Shown here: positions 9,294 to 18,271 of the stretch, one piece after another
Position numbering within the stretch: the stretch's first letter is position 1
Layout of the letters: the number at the start of each line of letters is the position of its first letter
Assembly (NCBI RefSeq): GCF_025685395.1
Contig: NZ_JAGSYA010000004.1
Location: 806,001-870,000, forward strand
Source: Terriglobus tenax
GTDB lineage: Bacteria > Acidobacteriota > Terriglobia > Terriglobales > Acidobacteriaceae
DNA length: 64,000 nt
Direction: 5' to 3'
Translations under genes and position numbers: made by a program
The notes under the pieces: model-generated
The model's input: only the letters and a program-made list of their open reading frames with translations
The model's database searches: none
Told to the model about the DNA's origin: nothing

Positions 9294-10508
9294 TCATCCC
9301 AGCAGCTTGCCGTCCATCGCCTGCAGCGACAAGGCCACTGAGCCGTAGAGCTGGGCTTCCGGCCCAAGCACACTACATCGCACCTGCGGATGCGGGAAAT
9401 CGCTCTCCGCAAGCACACCACCTACGGCTTCGCACAACGCCGCATGGGAACCAACACCTCCACCCATCACCACCAGCGATGGGTTGAAAAGCAACGTAAT
9501 CGTCGCAATGGCGTCACCAAGAATCCGCGCCGTATTCTGCAGCACGGCCTTTGCCTGCGGATTTCCCGTCGCCGCCAATTCAAAAATCTGTGAAGCGCGT
9601 AGAGCTCGCAGTTCTGCACTGCCCTGCTTCGTGCGCTCCAGTTCGCTCTGCCACTGCGCTTCAATTCCGGCGCCGCCAATCACGCGCTCCAGTTGACCGG
9701 TGCGTCGCATCTCCATCGGCTCACGCGCCATTCCCGGAACACCCAGATAGCCGATTTCACCAGCGCTCCACGCGGAGCCATGATGAATCTGTCCGCCCAG
9801 GAAAACGCCGGCGCCCACGCCCGTGCCCATCGCAATGAAGACAAAGTCATCGACATTCTCTGCCGCACCGTGCCAGTGCTCGCCAACTGCGGCAAGATTG
9901 GTATCGTTCTCCGCAATCACCTCGAAGCCCAGCTTCTCTTCCAGCAGAGCGCGCAAAGGAACATCATTCCAGTCCGTCAGGTTCGGCGCGGAGAGAACCA
10001 CACCGCGAGCCACATCCGTCACACCGGGCGCGCCTACGGTCAGGTGCTTCACCTTCTTGAAGGCCACCTTCGCGTCCTCGCACATCTGCTTCAGACCATC
10101 GCGCAGCAGCTGGCAAATCGAAGCTGGATCCTTCTCCTTCGCGCCGAGCTTGCAGGCCCACTGTGCGACCGGCTTGCCATCAAGATTGGCCAGCATCATG
10201 CGCAGCCGTGTTCCACCAATGTCGGCGCCGGCAACATAAGCATGCTCCGGACGGAAGCGAAGCAGCTCCCCCGGACGGCCTCCCGAGGAGACCCCCTCAC
10301 CGAGATACTCGATCAGGTCAAGCGCTTCCAGATCAGCAATGGCCGCCGTTACGGTCGGTGCGGAAAGCCCCGACAGGCGAACCAGATCTGCGCGAGAGCA
10401 TGGAGAATTCTCGCGCACCAATTGAAGAAGAACCCGATTGTTCGCGCGACGCAGATTGGCCGGACGAGAAATACGAAGCTCACGCGAATTAGCAAGCGTT
10501 AATGGCAT
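9294..10508 (-). CDS. ROK-family transcriptional regulator
   Basis: 404-residue NagC/XylR-type protein: N-terminal winged helix-turn-helix (about residues 15-65, NRVLLQLVRENSPCSRADL...) fused to a ROK sugar-kinase-like domain (GADIGGTRLRM near 95, AENDTNLAA near 205, MGTGVGAGVFLGGQ). ROK repressors usually sense sugars or sugar phosphates. The cysteine cluster that binds zinc in most ROK proteins is absent: after GEIGYLGVPG the sequence reads MAREPMEMRRTGQLE with no cysteine. Start: ATG 10508 is chosen over an upstream ATG at 10535 because a good promoter (TATAAT at 10525-10530) lies between them. It is divergent from the PIG-L gene, a likely target. Regulator role is firm; effector unknown. 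Confidence 0.9.
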   Translation of the reverse strand: MPLTLANSRELRISRPANLRRANNRVLLQLVRENSPCSRADLVRLSGLSAPTVTAAIADLEALDLIEYLGEGVSSGGRPGELLRFRPEHAYVAGADIGGTRLRMMLANLDGKPVAQWACKLGAKEKDPASICQLLRDGLKQMCEDAKVAFKKVKHLTVGAPGVTDVARGVVLSAPNLTDWNDVPLRALLEEKLGFEVIAENDTNLAAVGEHWHGAAENVDDFVFIAMGTGVGAGVFLGGQIHHGSAWSAGEIGYLGVPGMAREPMEMRRTGQLERVIGGAGIEAQWQSELERTKQGSAELRALRASQIFELAATGNPQAKAVLQNTARILGDAIATITLLFNPSLVVMGGGVGSHAALCEAVGGVLAESDFPHPQVRCSVLGPEAQLYGSVALSLQAMDGKLLG

Positions 10509-10524
10509 AGCAGGTGTAGGCCCG

Positions 10525-10552
10525 ATTATAAACAAACTTTACAAAGTCGCAA
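10525..10552 (-). promoter_or_regulatory. Promoter of the ROK gene with internal palindrome
   Basis: On the minus strand: -35 TTGCGA (10552-10547), 16-bp spacer, perfect -10 TATAAT (10530-10525). The spacer contains the palindrome ACTTT-AC-AAAGT at 10536-10547. Placed between the two promoter boxes, it is well sited as a repressor operator, probably for the ROK protein itself. The predicted transcript would start about 10 nt before ATG 10508. Confidence 0.6.
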
Positions 10553-10643
10553 GTGGGTGTTATCAACAAGGACAATCAAAAAAACATCACCAGCAGGCGC
10601 GCCGCCTCTCCAGCGCCTCGTCTGTCGAAGGAACGGCTCACAA

Positions 10644-13508
10644 ATGACGAAGTGGAAACACTGCATCTCATATCCCCTGGCCGCTTGGCTTGCGTTCTCT
10701 CCCATGTTGGCGGCCGCGCAGCAGCCAGGCCCGCAGCCTCCGTATCTTTCTCCAGAGGCCTACGCGCTTCCTCTGGACCGTGGCGCTTCCGGCCTGTGGC
10801 AGTCATTGCAGAAGCTGAAGACACGCGCCAGCCTGATGATGGTCGTTGCCCATCCTGACGACGAAGACGGCGGCATGCTTGCCTATGAAAGCCGTGGCCA
10901 GGGCGCGGATACAACCCTGCTCACGCTCAACCGCGGCGAAGGCGGGCAGAATGTGATGACCGGCGACTACTGGGACCAGCTCGGCATCATGCGTACGCAG
11001 GAGCTGCTGGCCGCCGGAGCCTACTACGGCGTGCACCAGCGCTGGACCCGCGTCGCTGACTACGGCTTCTCCAAAACTCTGGATGAAGCCCTGAAGAACT
11101 GGGGACATGATCGCGTTCTATATGACGTCGTCCGCCAGGTACGCATCACGCGGCCGCTCGTCATCACCAGCGTCTTCGCCGGCAACCTCTCTGACGGTCA
11201 CGGACATCACCAGACCGCCGGCCTCATGGCGCAGGAGGCCTACAAGCTCGCCGGCGATCCCAACGTCTTTCCTGACCAGATCGCCGCCGGCCTCAAGCCC
11301 TGGTCGCCGCTGAAGGTCTACGCGCGCGTTCCCTTTGCCCGCGTCACCGAAAAAGGAATCTTCGACTACGCCACCGGCAAGTGGGAACCTGTTCGCTTCA
11401 AGAACTACGTCACCGGTGAGACCATCAACGCCGTCCCCAGCAAAACGCTGGAAATCCCCGAAGGCACCTACAACGCCCTCTTCGCGCGCAACTATCTTGC
11501 GGTTGCCCGCGAGGGCCTTGCCAACCAGAAGTCGCAGAACGACGGCGTAGGCATGCCCCTTCCCGGCCAGTTCAACTCGCCCTATCACCTCTACGCCTCG
11601 CGCGTCAGCGGAGCCGCTCTGCCCGTGGCCGAGAAGACCTTCTTCGACGGCATCGACATCTCGCTCACCGGCATTGCCGATTACGCTCCCGTCCCTGACC
11701 GTCCCAACTGGCGCAAGAGCTTCGACGCACTCACCGTCCTGGTCAATGACGCCATGCAGCGCTTCAACGCCGCCGACCCGTCACAATCCGCCCCTCTGCT
11801 CGCGCAGGGACTCGAGATGACTCGTTCGCTGCAGAACCAGGTGAAGAACAGCAATCTCTCCGCAGATGCCCGGTACGACATGCTGCACGAGCTCTCTATC
11901 AAGGAAGACCAGTTCAACGACGCGCTTTCGCAGTCGCTCGGCGTCATGCTGGTCGCAACCGTAAACCCGGTTGGTGAAAAGCCGCGCATGGGGCCCTTCG
12001 GCGAGCTGCGGGGCAACACCCCCACCTACCAGGTCGCCATCCCCGGCCAGCCCGTCTCAATCAACGTGCATGTGGCCAACCAGGGAGCACAGACCGTGAC
12101 CGTTGACGATGTTGCCCTGGTCGGCGACAGCGGCGACTGGAAGTGGAAGACCACCGACAAGACCACCACGGCGCTCACCCCCGGTCAGGCTGGCGACCTC
12201 ACCGTCGAAGGCTCCGTGCCTGAGAATGCCCCGGTCACCAAGCCCTACTTCAGCCGTCCCACGCTGGAGCAGAGCTACTATGACCTGAACAACCCCGCTT
12301 ATCTTGGCCTTCCCACCATGCCCTACCCTGTCACCGCTCGCCTGCTGTACAGCTATGCCGGCGTGCAGGCCAGCGTTCTCGGCACGGTGCAGACCACGCA
12401 CCGCATCAACGGCATCGGCCCCGTGCTTGAGCCGCTGATGATCGCTCCCGCCATCTCTGTTCTCGTCTCGCCTGAGGCAGGCGTTATCCCTTCCAGCAGT
12501 TCCAGCCTCACCCTGAAGGTCGCTCTTCGCAGCAACGTGAAGGGGCCGGCCGAAGGCGAGGTCGCGCTCAATCTGCCTGACGGCTGGACGTCGTCTCCGC
12601 GTACGGCACACTTCTCCACCGCGCGCGACGGCGATGAAAAGAAACTCATCTTCGAGGTCACACCGAAGAACATTCAGCTGAAGCCTTACACCATCACCGC
12701 CGTGGCGAAGTATGACGGCAAGGAATACAAGGAAGGCTTCACCACCGTCTCATGGCCTGGCCTGCGTCCGTATCCTTCGTACCGTCCGGCGACATACCGT
12801 ACCACCGGCGTTGATCTCAAGACGCCGGCGGATCTGAAGATCGGCTACATCATGGGTACCGGAGAAGACGTTCCGGCCTCGCTCAGCGATGTAGGCGTGC
12901 AGGTCACGCAGCTCACCGCTGCCGACCTGGCTTCCACCGACCTCAGCAAGTTCGATGCCGTGGTTGTAGGCATTCGCGCCTACGCCAACCGCCCTGACCT
13001 GCGTGCCAACAACAATCGCCTGCTGGATTATGTGAATAACGGCGGCACCGTCGTCGTGGAATACCAGACCAACGAGTACGACCACAACTACGGCCCCTAT
13101 GCCATCTCCGTTCCTTCGGATGCCGAGAAGGTTGTTGACGAAAATTCCAAGGCCACCATCCTCGATGCCGCCGATCCGCTGCTGAACTGGCCTAACAAGA
13201 TCACCAGCGCGGACTTCGACAACTGGGTAGAAGAACGTGGCCACGGTTTCGCCAGCACCTGGGATCCGAAGTTCACCGCTCTGACGGAGATGCATGACGA
13301 CGAGCAGGACCCGCAAAAAGGCGGCCTGCTCTACGCCAGGCATGGCAAAGGTCTGTACATCTACACCTCCTTCGCCTTCTTCCGTCAGATTCCCGAGGGC
13401 GTCCCCGGCTCCTACCGCATCTACATGAACCTGATCAGCGCTTCCAGGAACCCTGCCTATAAGCCAGCCTCAACTGGCGTGAAAGCCGCTCCGAAGAAAA
13501 AACGCTAA
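10644..13508 (+). CDS. Secreted PIG-L (LmbE-like) deacetylase, long form
   Basis: 954-residue protein with signal peptide (PLAAWLAFSPMLAAAQQ). The N-terminal third is a PIG-L/LmbE zinc-dependent deacetylase: VVAHPDDEDGG at about 67-77 gives the metal ligands His and Asp, and GHGHHQTAG near 187 the third histidine. PIG-L enzymes remove acetyl groups from N-acetylglucosamine-type residues. The remaining ~600 residues hold immunoglobulin-like/sugar-binding-like segments and a C-terminal ThuA/glutamine-amidotransferase-like region (ADLKIGYIMGTGEDVPASL ... FDAVVVGIRAYANR). ATG 10644 is chosen because the signal peptide begins there; the frame extends upstream to 10557 into the ROK promoter region. 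Divergent from the ROK regulator, whose family senses amino sugars or glycosides. Function on a specific glycan is not known. Confidence 0.88.
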   Translation: MTKWKHCISYPLAAWLAFSPMLAAAQQPGPQPPYLSPEAYALPLDRGASGLWQSLQKLKTRASLMMVVAHPDDEDGGMLAYESRGQGADTTLLTLNRGEGGQNVMTGDYWDQLGIMRTQELLAAGAYYGVHQRWTRVADYGFSKTLDEALKNWGHDRVLYDVVRQVRITRPLVITSVFAGNLSDGHGHHQTAGLMAQEAYKLAGDPNVFPDQIAAGLKPWSPLKVYARVPFARVTEKGIFDYATGKWEPVRFKNYVTGETINAVPSKTLEIPEGTYNALFARNYLAVAREGLANQKSQNDGVGMPLPGQFNSPYHLYASRVSGAALPVAEKTFFDGIDISLTGIADYAPVPDRPNWRKSFDALTVLVNDAMQRFNAADPSQSAPLLAQGLEMTRSLQNQVKNSNLSADARYDMLHELSIKEDQFNDALSQSLGVMLVATVNPVGEKPRMGPFGELRGNTPTYQVAIPGQPVSINVHVANQGAQTVTVDDVALVGDSGDWKWKTTDKTTTALTPGQAGDLTVEGSVPENAPVTKPYFSRPTLEQSYYDLNNPAYLGLPTMPYPVTARLLYSYAGVQASVLGTVQTTHRINGIGPVLEPLMIAPAISVLVSPEAGVIPSSSSSLTLKVALRSNVKGPAEGEVALNLPDGWTSSPRTAHFSTARDGDEKKLIFEVTPKNIQLKPYTITAVAKYDGKEYKEGFTTVSWPGLRPYPSYRPATYRTTGVDLKTPADLKIGYIMGTGEDVPASLSDVGVQVTQLTAADLASTDLSKFDAVVVGIRAYANRPDLRANNNRLLDYVNNGGTVVVEYQTNEYDHNYGPYAISVPSDAEKVVDENSKATILDAADPLLNWPNKITSADFDNWVEERGHGFASTWDPKFTALTEMHDDEQDPQKGGLLYARHGKGLYIYTSFAFFRQIPEGVPGSYRIYMNLISASRNPAYKPASTGVKAAPKKKR

Positions 13509-13528
13509 ACTCATCTGCTTCGCTAAAA

Positions 13529-13565
13529 AGGCCCTCATCTCTCTGGATGAGGGCCTTTCTCTTGT
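13529..13565 (+). terminator. Rho-independent terminator after the PIG-L gene
   Basis: Perfect 11-bp stem AGGCCCTCATC / GATGAGGGCCT (13529-13539 and 13546-13556) followed by TTCTCTTG. It is 20 bp after the stop codon. The remaining gap to 13846 (about 280 bp) shows no gene or clear signal. Confidence 0.85.
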
Positions 13566-13846
13566 TCGCTGTTTGCGGTCTTATTTCTTATGCCGCGACA
13601 GCAGGGATTCGGACTCCCGGTTCCAGCTCGTAGGAGACAGATACAGCCATCAACACGCGGCGAATCCGAAGTACACAACGGTCAGTCTTGATCATTCCAA
13701 AACCAGGCATTTAACCCCCTAACAGATATCTTCGTCCATGCGCAGTTTAGCAGTTGGAGCCAACAGGGACGCCCCGCACATCTGCATCCCAATCTCCTAA
13801 AGCTCCGCCGGTTTTTTGCCGATAAGCCGGAAGAACAGCCCCGGCC

Positions 13847-15148
13847 ATGACCGGGAGCGGAGATATATTGCACGCCCCTCTTCCACCTCAGCCAGATCCC
13901 CTTCCACAGACGCCGCCGGTTCCGCTGGAGGCTGCCATCGACACATCCATGCGCTTCCTGGCCAGGCAGCCCATCATGTCGGCAAACCGGCATACCTTCG
14001 GCTACGAACTCCTGTTTCGCAACAGCTGGGAAAATCGCTTCAGCGGTGAAGGGGAATCCGCCTCAAGCAGCATTGTGGACTGGGCCATCACACATGGCTT
14101 TGACTCACTGGTCGGCCCCGCACGCCCCTTCGTCAACTGCACACGCTCTCTCCTGCTCAGTCGGTGCGCGGAGCTGCTGCCCAAAAACACCGTGCTGGAG
14201 ATACTGGAAACCATTGAAGTCGACGAACAGCTCCTGCAGGCCTGCAGGCGTTACCGCGACCTTGGCTTTACGCTGGCACTGGATGACTACGACTTTCGCG
14301 AGCAGTGGGAGCCCCTGCTTGACCTTGTGCACTACATCAAGGTCGACTTCTCGCAAACCAGCTCCGAAGACCGCAGACGACTGATCGCACGCCTCAAAGG
14401 CCGCGGCATCCGCTTTCTCGCCGAGCGCATTGAAACGGCCGAAGATCTGCAACTGGCCGTCTCGGAAGGCTTCGAACTGTTCCAGGGCTACTTCTTCATG
14501 AAGCCCATCATGACGGCACGACGCGCTCCGGGAAGGTCTATCCATCAGATCCAGTTGCTGGCGGAGATCGGCAAACAGAACCTCGATCTGAACGCGCTGC
14601 TGCGCATACTGCGCGCCGAACCCGCCATCTGCTATCGCCTGCTGCGTTACGTCAACTCCGTCTCAATGGCAGTACACAGCACCATCACCGACATCCGCCG
14701 CGCCGTTTTGCTCATCGGCACCGAGGAGAGTCGGCGCATCATTCGCACCGCACTGGCGGCGGAACTCGCCCGCGGATCATGCACCGAAGCCATGGAACGC
14801 TGCGTCCAGCGGGCACGCTTCTGCGAGCTGCTGGCAGACTGTCTCGGCACACCCTCTGAAGAGCTCTACCTCATGGGCATGCTCTCCGCCGTCATGCCGC
14901 TGCTTGATCTCGACCCCAAAGAGGTTGTTGCCAACCTTCCTCTGCGGCCGGAGGTCCTCAACGCCCTGCTCGCACCAGACACCGATGAACCCCACGCCCA
15001 CGCGCTGACACTCGCCATCGCGTACGAGCACGGAGACTGGGACGCCTTCACACAATATTGCCAGCAGCTTTGCCTCGGCGAAGCCGAGATCGCTGACAAG
15101 CACATCTCCGCCGTGCAATGGACCGCCGACATCATGCACCACATCTAG
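13847..15148 (+). CDS. EAL-HDOD domain signalling protein (YuxH-like)
   Basis: 433-residue cytoplasmic protein with a proline-rich N-terminus (~30 residues), an EAL domain (about 36-225) and an HDOD domain (about 226-410). The EAL motif is replaced by YELLFR, normal for YuxH-type proteins. Many c-di-GMP phosphodiesterase positions are present: FVNCTRSLL, VLEILE, LALDDYDF, YIKVDF, FLAERIET and FQGYFFMKP. Catalysis or at least c-di-GMP binding is therefore possible, but the DDFG-like motif is altered (DDYD), so activity cannot be asserted. HDOD domains lack HD-hydrolase residues and mediate signalling contacts. It stands alone; the rhodanese gene begins 27 bp downstream. Confidence 0.88.
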   Translation: MTGSGDILHAPLPPQPDPLPQTPPVPLEAAIDTSMRFLARQPIMSANRHTFGYELLFRNSWENRFSGEGESASSSIVDWAITHGFDSLVGPARPFVNCTRSLLLSRCAELLPKNTVLEILETIEVDEQLLQACRRYRDLGFTLALDDYDFREQWEPLLDLVHYIKVDFSQTSSEDRRRLIARLKGRGIRFLAERIETAEDLQLAVSEGFELFQGYFFMKPIMTARRAPGRSIHQIQLLAEIGKQNLDLNALLRILRAEPAICYRLLRYVNSVSMAVHSTITDIRRAVLLIGTEESRRIIRTALAAELARGSCTEAMERCVQRARFCELLADCLGTPSEELYLMGMLSAVMPLLDLDPKEVVANLPLRPEVLNALLAPDTDEPHAHALTLAIAYEHGDWDAFTQYCQQLCLGEAEIADKHISAVQWTADIMHHI

Positions 15149-15175
15149 GTGCCCCATGGTGCGATACTTGGAAGC

Positions 15176-15679
15176 ATGGATCGCACCACGGGTAACGCAT
15201 CGAAGACCAGCACGCGCCGCAGCTTCCTATGGTTGCTCTCCGCGATCGCCATCGCACGTCCAAAGCTGGTCCATGCGCAAACTCCGAATAAGATTCCCGC
15301 CTCCATCGTGCCGCAGGATCACCTGCTGCAACCGGAAGCGCTGCAGCAGCAGCTTACCGCGCTGAAAGGCGTGCCCATTCTCCAGGTCGGCTCACACACG
15401 CAGTACGACCAGGCCCACATTCCCGGTTCGGAATACATCGGCCTCGTCTCCCAGCCTGCCGGGCAGGATGCCCTGCGCACCCGCGTCAAAGATCTGCCGC
15501 GCGACAAAGCCCTTGTCCTCTACTGCGGTTGTTGTCCGTGGGAACGGTGCCCCAACATCGGCGCTGCCTGGACACTGCTTGAGCAGATGGGCTTCCGCAA
15601 CGTCAAGGTGCTCTACATCGCCAACAACTTCGGCGCGGACTGGGTCCAGAAACACTACCCGGTCGAGCCCGCACAGTAA
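15176..15679 (+). CDS. Tat-exported rhodanese-like protein
   Basis: 167-residue protein with a twin-arginine signal (STRRSFLWLLSAIAIARP, cleavage likely near VHAQT), then a rhodanese fold. The catalytic loop is cysteine-rich: LYCGCCPWERCPN around residues 117-129, so a persulfide-forming cysteine is available. Role: probable periplasmic sulfurtransferase or thiol-handling protein. ATG 15176 is preferred over an earlier ATG at 15149 because it sits directly before the Tat signal and leaves room after the EAL-HDOD stop. The TlpA-type thioredoxin 24 bp downstream suggests a joint periplasmic thiol/redox task. Confidence 0.85.
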   Translation: MDRTTGNASKTSTRRSFLWLLSAIAIARPKLVHAQTPNKIPASIVPQDHLLQPEALQQQLTALKGVPILQVGSHTQYDQAHIPGSEYIGLVSQPAGQDALRTRVKDLPRDKALVLYCGCCPWERCPNIGAAWTLLEQMGFRNVKVLYIANNFGADWVQKHYPVEPAQ

Positions 15680-15703
15680 GTTCTTCCAGAGGAAATCTCT
15701 CTT

Positions 15704-16195
15704 ATGCGCACGAAAGCTCTTACCCTCGCTCTCGCCATCATGCTGGGCGCAGTGGCCACACGCGCGGAATCCCCGCTGGTCAACCACGCCGCTCCCGCCT
15801 TCTCAAAGACTGACCTCACGCAGAAGTCCGTCAGCCTTGCCAAGTACAAGGGCAAGGTCGTCCTGCTCAACTTCTGGGCCACCTGGTGCGCTCCCTGCCA
15901 GGCGGAGATTCCGAAGTTCGCCGCATGGCAGACCCAGTACGGCCCGCAAGGCTTCCAGGTTCTCGGCGTCTCCATGGACGACGAAGACGCTCCCGTGAAA
16001 AAGCTCGTTCCCAGGCTGAAGGTCAACTATCCCGTCGTCATGGGCGACGCCCGGATGGGCAAAGCCTACGGCGGCGTGCTCGGCCTTCCGGTCACCTTCC
16101 TCATCGACCGCAACGGCACCGTCCGCGAACGCTTCGACGGCGAAGCCAACCTTCAGGCCATGGAACAGCACGTCCAGCAGCTGCTGAAGAAGTAA
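15704..16195 (+). CDS. TlpA/ResA-like periplasmic thioredoxin
   Basis: 163-residue protein with signal peptide (LTLALAIMLGAVATRAES) and a thioredoxin fold of the AhpC/TSA-TlpA class. The redox motif is WCAPC within LLNFWATWCAPCQAEIPKF (about 64-82); the cis-proline region is GLPVTFLIDRNG. It probably reduces or isomerises disulfides outside the cytoplasm, for example in cytochrome c assembly. It is likely co-transcribed with the rhodanese gene. Exact partner unknown. Confidence 0.9.
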   Translation: MRTKALTLALAIMLGAVATRAESPLVNHAAPAFSKTDLTQKSVSLAKYKGKVVLLNFWATWCAPCQAEIPKFAAWQTQYGPQGFQVLGVSMDDEDAPVKKLVPRLKVNYPVVMGDARMGKAYGGVLGLPVTFLIDRNGTVRERFDGEANLQAMEQHVQQLLKK

Positions 16196-16210
16196 CTTTC
16201 ATTCCCGCCA

Positions 16211-16259
16211 ACCTCGATATCCCCATTCTTTGGCAAAAGCCGAAGGGTGGGGTATCGAG
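16211..16259 (+). repeat. Hairpin repeat, family 2
   Basis: CTCGATATCCCC ... GGGGTATCGAG forms a long imperfect hairpin (one bulged base) after the TlpA gene, with an inner stem around TTTGGC/GCCGAA. Similar hairpins sit at 18.76, 52.2, 53.05, 60.37 and 62.2 kb. It may also act as a terminator. Confidence 0.6.
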
Positions 16260-16277
16260 CGCAGCGAGACCGCTTCT

Positions 16278-16327
16278 CATCCTGTAATCCCGACCGAAGC
16301 TCACAGCGCTTAGTAGAGGAACCTGCT
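16278..16327 (+). repeat. Dispersed intergenic repeat, family 1 (diverged unit)
   Basis: Contains TAATCCCGACCGAAGCTC and a distal AGAGGAACCTGCT, matching the family-1 ends with a longer middle. It lies between the TlpA gene and the convergent truB gene. Confidence 0.55.
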
Positions 16328-17201
16328 ACCCAATCACAACCGTAGGCTGAATCAGCGTTCCGGCAACCCGCTTGCCGATGGCGATAATATGCCGCTGCCC
16401 CTCAAACACCTTCACCAGCGGCGCATTGGAGAACTCCGGCAGATTCACGGTCATACCGTTGCGCAGTCTCCCCGCCGTCGCCATGTCCGCCGTCACCGAC
16501 GGCATCTCCGGCAAAATTGTCCGCGGATGCGGCAATGCCGCCTCAAGCTCCCCGGTTGCCGCAAGCTCGTCCATCCGCTCCAGCGTCATCGTCTGCTCCA
16601 GCGTAAACACGCCCGCCTTCGTGCGGCGAAGCTCCGTCAGGTGAGCTCCACATCCAGCCAGCGCTCCAAGATCATGCGCCAGCGAGCGGATATACCCACC
16701 CGCGGAAACCTCCGCGACAAAGCGCGCCGTGTCGCCTTCCAGCGATGTCAGCTCAAAGCGATGCACGTGGATCTTCGCCGGCTTCACCGGAACCTCTTTG
16801 CCCTGCCGCGCCAGCTTATGCGCAGGCACACCGTTGATCTTCTTGGCGGAAAACGCCGGCGGCGTCTGCTCAATCTCACCATGGAAGCCCCTAGCCAGCA
16901 CACGCAGTTCGTCCAGAGTCTGCGTCAGCGGCTTTGGCTCACCAGCAGCTTCACCCTCGGCATCATAGGTATCCGTCGCAAAGCCAAACCTGATCGCGCC
17001 GGTATATCCCTTCTCCGCGCTTGAGAAAAACTGCGCCAGCCGCGTCCACTTCCCCAGCAACAGCGGCAAAACTCCCGTCGCCATCGGGTCCAGCGTTCCC
17101 AGGTGCCCGATTGATTTTTCACCCGTCGCGCGGCGAACCCGGTTCACAACATCGTGCGAGGTCATCCCCGCCGGCTTATCCAGTACTAACAATCCGTTCA
17201 C
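16326..17201 (-). CDS. truB: tRNA pseudouridine(55) synthase TruB
   Basis: 291-residue enzyme that makes pseudouridine 55 in the T-loop of tRNAs. The catalytic motif is [14 protein letters not shown] with the nucleophilic Asp at residue 38; upstream is [18 protein letters not shown], and downstream [13 protein letters not shown] and [12 protein letters not shown] are all typical. Start is GTG 17201, which overlaps the folE stop codon in a GTGA arrangement, so translation is coupled to folE. Length is normal for the bacterial family. Confidence 0.96.
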   Translation of the reverse strand: MNGLLVLDKPAGMTSHDVVNRVRRATGEKSIGHLGTLDPMATGVLPLLLGKWTRLAQFFSSAEKGYTGAIRFGFATDTYDAEGEAAGEPKPLTQTLDELRVLARGFHGEIEQTPPAFSAKKINGVPAHKLARQGKEVPVKPAKIHVHRFELTSLEGDTARFVAEVSAGGYIRSLAHDLGALAGCGAHLTELRRTKAGVFTLEQTMTLERMDELAATGELEAALPHPRTILPEMPSVTADMATAGRLRNGMTVNLPEFSNAPLVKVFEGQRHIIAIGKRVAGTLIQPTVVIG

Positions 17202-17788
17202 GACTTACTCTGTCTCACCAGGGAAAGAAACTCGTTGCGTGTCTGCTGCTGTTCCTTGAAGACGCCCAGCATGGCCGAGGTCACCGTTGACGAATTCTGC
17301 TTCTCCACACCGCGCATCATCATGCACAGGTGCGATGCCTCCATGATGACGGCCACTCCCTGCGGGTCAATCGCATCCACAATCGCATGCGCAATCTGCT
17401 GCGTCAGCCGCTCCTGCACCTGCAGCCGCCGCGCAAATACATCCACCAGCCGCGGCATCTTGCTCAGGCCAATCACCTTGCCATTGGGAATATACGCAAT
17501 ATGCGCCTTGCCGAAAAACGGCAGCAGATGGTGCTCGCACAGCGAATAAAACTCGATGTCCTTGACGATGACCATCTCGTCATACTCCACATCGAACAGC
17601 GCCCCGCGCAGAATCTCCGTCGGGTCCTGCTTGTATCCCTTTGTCAAAAAGGCCATGGACTTCTCCATGCGCTCCGGCGTCTTCAGCAGCCCGTCGCGCG
17701 TGGGGTCTTCGTCATAGCGGATCAACAGCTCGCGGTAGATATCTTCCGTCGATGCCTCGCTCAGCGGCTTGTCCGTCAATGTGCTCAT
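17198..17788 (-). CDS. folE: GTP cyclohydrolase I
   Basis: 196-residue enzyme converting GTP to 7,8-dihydroneopterin triphosphate, the first step to folate and other pterins. Zinc ligands are visible in [14 protein letters not shown] and [15 protein letters not shown]; the substrate-binding [15 protein letters not shown] block is also intact. ATG 17788 is chosen over an ATG at 17815 because GAGGAG lies 7 bp before it. It follows two 6-pyruvoyl-tetrahydropterin-synthase-like genes on the same strand and overlaps truB by 4 bp. Confidence 0.96.
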   Translation of the reverse strand: MSTLTDKPLSEASTEDIYRELLIRYDEDPTRDGLLKTPERMEKSMAFLTKGYKQDPTEILRGALFDVEYDEMVIVKDIEFYSLCEHHLLPFFGKAHIAYIPNGKVIGLSKMPRLVDVFARRLQVQERLTQQIAHAIVDAIDPQGVAVIMEASHLCMMMRGVEKQNSSTVTSAMLGVFKEQQQTRNEFLSLVRQSKS

Positions 17789-17829
17789 TCGTAACTCCTC
17801 GGCATCTTCTGCCACTTCGCCTTTTTGTT

Positions 17830-17868
17830 TGTCATTCCGCGGCGAAGCAGAGGAATCTGCTTTCTCTT
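17830..17868 (+). repeat. Dispersed intergenic repeat, family 1
   Basis: GTCATTCCGCGGCGAAGCAG then AGGAATCTGCTTTCTCTT. It occupies the gap between the first PTPS gene and folE and touches the PTPS stop codon. Confidence 0.7.
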
Positions 17869-18271
17869 ATTCGCCCGCGTACTCAAATGCGTTGTTCGGC
17901 GTCTCTTCAATGCGGATCTTTTCCACCTTCGCGGCGGTAAAATCCTTCAAAATCTCCCACAGCACAATCGCCAGGTTCTCGGTCGACGGCACCAGTGTGG
18001 CAAACTCCGGCAGCGTGTTCAGGTTCATGTGGTCAAACTTCGCAACGATCCTCTGCTGCACAAACGTATCCACATCCACCAGGTTGCAGACCATGCCGCT
18101 CACTGCATCCACCTGCCCGCTCACCAGCACCTCCAGCCAGTAGTTATGCCCATGGCCAAAGGGGTTGTTGCACTTGCCAAACACCTCGCGGTTCTGCTGC
18201 TCGCTGAACGCATCCACATGCAGACGATGCGATGCCGAAAACCGGTACCTGCGCCCAAGGTAAGCTTTCAT
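17867..18271 (-). CDS. 6-pyruvoyl-tetrahydropterin synthase-like protein (copy 1)
   Basis: 134-residue T-fold enzyme. Zinc-binding histidines occur in FSASHRLH and in the motif GKCNNPFGHGHNY (about residues 32-44), which also carries the catalytic cysteine; Asp-His of the proton relay is in KFDHMNLN. GKCNNPxGHGHNY is closer to genuine PTPS of biopterin pathways than to E. coli QueD (CxxxHGHxF). It overlaps the upstream paralogue by 4 bp (ATGA) and is followed by folE, so the operon makes a pterin from GTP. Whether the product is 6-pyruvoyl-tetrahydropterin or 6-carboxy-tetrahydropterin (queuosine) cannot be settled from sequence. Confidence 0.88.
   Translation of the reverse strand: MKAYLGRRYRFSASHRLHVDAFSEQQNREVFGKCNNPFGHGHNYWLEVLVSGQVDAVSGMVCNLVDVDTFVQQRIVAKFDHMNLNTLPEFATLVPSTENLAIVLWEILKDFTAAKVEKIRIEETPNNAFEYAGE

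Noticed and set aside
13566..13846. Possible c-di-GMP riboswitch before the EAL-HDOD gene
   Set aside because: The gene context invites it, but I do not find the conserved GEMM core sequences.
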